A DNA stretch of 64,000 nt from WTXA01 sp964415195 (lineage in GTDB: Bacteria; Bacillota; TC1), in the NCBI GenBank assembly GCA_964415195.1, contig CAYPYD010000006.1, positions 25,866 to 89,865 of the forward strand, read 5' to 3'. The notes under the pieces were generated by a model that had not been told where the DNA came from, made no database searches, and was given only the letters and a program-made list of their open reading frames with translations. Every line of letters starts with the position of its first letter. Positions within the stretch are counted from its first letter, which is position 1. The translations under genes and the position numbers were made by a program. Shown piece by piece: positions 62,752-64,000 of this stretch.

Positions 62752-63407
62752 GTCATACAATATTAGTTGTTGAAGATGATAAGGATATCCAAGAACTTAT
62801 ATCAGAGATTCTTAAAGCTGAAGGTTATAGTGTATTAACTGCTGGCAATGGTCTTGATGGCTATCAAATCTACAAGGAAGAAAAACTAGATTTATTGATA
62901 CTTGATATTATGATGCCAAAGATGGATGGATACCAACTGGCAAAATTAATAAGGAAAAAGGATGACAAGTTACCAATAATAATGTTGACAGCCCTTGAAG
63001 AGGAATATGATGAAATAAAAGGCTTTGAAATAGGAGCAGATGACTATATAACCAAGCCATTTTCTTTTAATGTCTTACTTAGAAGAGTAAATGCAATTCT
63101 TAAGAGAACTAAAACAGAAAGAAAAGAAATAGAATTCAAAGATATCAAATTGGATTTAGAATCTTATACAGCAATAATAAATGGTAAGGAAACAGAACTT
63201 ACCAATAAGGAATTTGACATTCTTCATTATCTTATGACAAATAAGAATAAGGTAGTATTAAGACAGACCTTGATGGATAATATATGGGGCTGGAACTTTA
63301 AAGGAGATTCAAGAGTATTGGATACCCATATAAAAAATCTAAGAAGAAAATTAAAGATTGACTATATTAAAACCTTAAAAGGAGTTGGGTATAAGTTTGA
63401 AGACTAA
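62748..63407 (+). CDS. OmpR/PhoB-type response regulator
   Basis: A 219-residue two-component regulator. Receiver domain with acidic pocket VVEDDKD, phospho-Asp in LLILDIMMPKMDGYQ near residue 52, Thr near 80 (IMLTALEEE), Lys near 102 (ITKPF). A C-terminal winged-helix DNA-binding domain ends with HIKNLRRKLKIDYIKTLKGVGYKFED. GTG start, AAGGAG before it, four-base overlap with trmB. It overlaps the following kinase gene. Stimulus unknown. Confidence 0.93.
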   Translation: MSHTILVVEDDKDIQELISEILKAEGYSVLTAGNGLDGYQIYKEEKLDLLILDIMMPKMDGYQLAKLIRKKDDKLPIIMLTALEEEYDEIKGFEIGADDYITKPFSFNVLLRRVNAILKRTKTERKEIEFKDIKLDLESYTAIINGKETELTNKEFDILHYLMTNKNKVVLRQTLMDNIWGWNFKGDSRVLDTHIKNLRRKLKIDYIKTLKGVGYKFED

Positions 63408-64000
63408 TTTTCAATTTCTAAATAGTCTGTATAAGATTAGAAGAGATATAAATCTTAAGAACTTTATCTTGACAAGTTTAGTACTCTTCTTCAGCTTAAG
63501 CATGATTTATTTGGCTTTATTTTTTTTCATGCCTCAAATATACGTATCATATAAAGAAAGGTTCCTGGTAGATAAATCAGTAGAGATAGTAGAGAAATTA
63601 ACATCTAACGATTTAAGCTACAAGGAAGCTGTAGAAGAATTAAGAACATTCTCTCAAGACAATAGTATATCAGTTACTCTTTTTTACAGATCGACACCTG
63701 TATATATAGCTTCTTCAAATTTAAAATTCACTAGTGTAATAAGTTCACTTGATGGAGAAGATGACATTAGAGAGACTATTGATAACAGTCATGAATACTA
63801 CAAAACTAACTTGTTACTTAAAGATCAAAATTATATCGCATATTTTAGTGTATCTATTCAACAGATTTCTGAAATACGAGCTGGATTAATTTCAATATTA
63901 CCCTATATAATGACAATAATTGGCATAACTTCATTTATTGTTTCCTATATATATTTTAGACTAGTAACAAAACCATTAATTGAATTAAATAAAGTCGCAA
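63397..64000 (+). CDS. Sensor histidine kinase, 5' part
   Basis: Open from a TTG at 63397 (AAGGAG twelve bases before) to the window edge; about 201 residues visible. A first transmembrane helix at about 28-49, an extracytoplasmic sensor region of about 120 residues, a second helix at about 170-190, and then RLVTKPLIELNKVA, the start of a HAMP domain. The kinase core lies beyond the window. It overlaps the response regulator gene by 11 bases, so it is its cognate sensor. The only nearby alternative start (an ATG within the first helix) would truncate it, so TTG is preferred. Confidence 0.85.
   Translation, partial: MKTNFQFLNSLYKIRRDINLKNFILTSLVLFFSLSMIYLALFFFMPQIYVSYKERFLVDKSVEIVEKLTSNDLSYKEAVEELRTFSQDNSISVTLFYRSTPVYIASSNLKFTSVISSLDGEDDIRETIDNSHEYYKTNLLLKDQNYIAYFSVSIQQISEIRAGLISILPYIMTIIGITSFIVSYIYFRLVTKPLIELNKVA

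Noticed and set aside
1..64000. CRISPR arrays, insertion sequences or prophage
   Set aside because: No regularly spaced repeats, transposase motifs or phage genes were seen in any part of the window.

Overview
This is a 64 kb chromosomal window from a low-GC, anaerobic Firmicute. The gene set fits a Clostridia or Tissierellia-type organism: FabK-type type II fatty-acid synthesis, selenocysteine machinery, molybdenum hydroxylases, FeoB iron uptake, several BMP-type nucleoside-like ABC transporters and a free-standing GcvH. I cannot name the genus from the sequence alone. No prophage, insertion sequence, CRISPR array or rRNA operon is visible. Three tRNAs are present.

Left part (1-36.8 kb, almost all on the minus strand after 2.4 kb). 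It opens with the 3' end of one BMP-type ABC transporter (permease and ATPase, plus strand). Next come a phosphodiesterase/UMF1 exporter pair, topB, and a small operon pairing an EF-Ts homologue with a PadR regulator. A complete second BMP-type ABC operon (lipoprotein, ATPase, two permeases) also carries a RibD-like reductase and its probable LacI repressor, with three operator-like palindromes in the promoter region. A YczE-type membrane protein, a small secreted Cys protein, three tRNAs and a Ca2+ P-type ATPase follow. Two molybdenum-hydroxylase transcription units come next (no FAD subunit seen), then an acc/fab cluster (accBCDA-fabH-acpP-fabK-fabD-fabG-fabF-fabZ) preceded by a previously unlisted 45-residue ORF and a terminator, and finally lipB-lipA. 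FASII, LipB, LipA and the distant gcvH form one route: octanoyl-ACP is transferred to GcvH and converted to lipoyl.

Middle (36.9-41.7 kb). A DtxR-FeoA fusion regulator precedes feoB. A geranylgeranyl-reductase-like flavoprotein and a secreted 3D-domain wall protein lie on the opposite strand.

Right part (41.86-64 kb, all plus strand). This is the replication-origin neighbourhood: rpmH-rnpA-yidC-jag-mnmE-mnmG-rsmG, then parA-parB flanked by two perfect parS sites. A D-amino-acid PLP enzyme, selA-selB, yajQ, cvpA, a phosphofructokinase and gcvH follow. A DnaA-box cluster then precedes dnaA-dnaN-recF, and recJ, trmB and a two-component system come after it. The rpmH-parB block is co-oriented with dnaA. 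In the usual Bacillus-type layout it is divergent, so the block looks inverted relative to that arrangement, and the main strand switch lies near 41.7 kb rather than at dnaA.

The most noteworthy items are the EF-Ts/PadR operon, the BMP-transporter/RibD-like/LacI operon with its triple operator, the small ORF whose stop codon sits inside the terminator ahead of accB, and the rearranged origin region.
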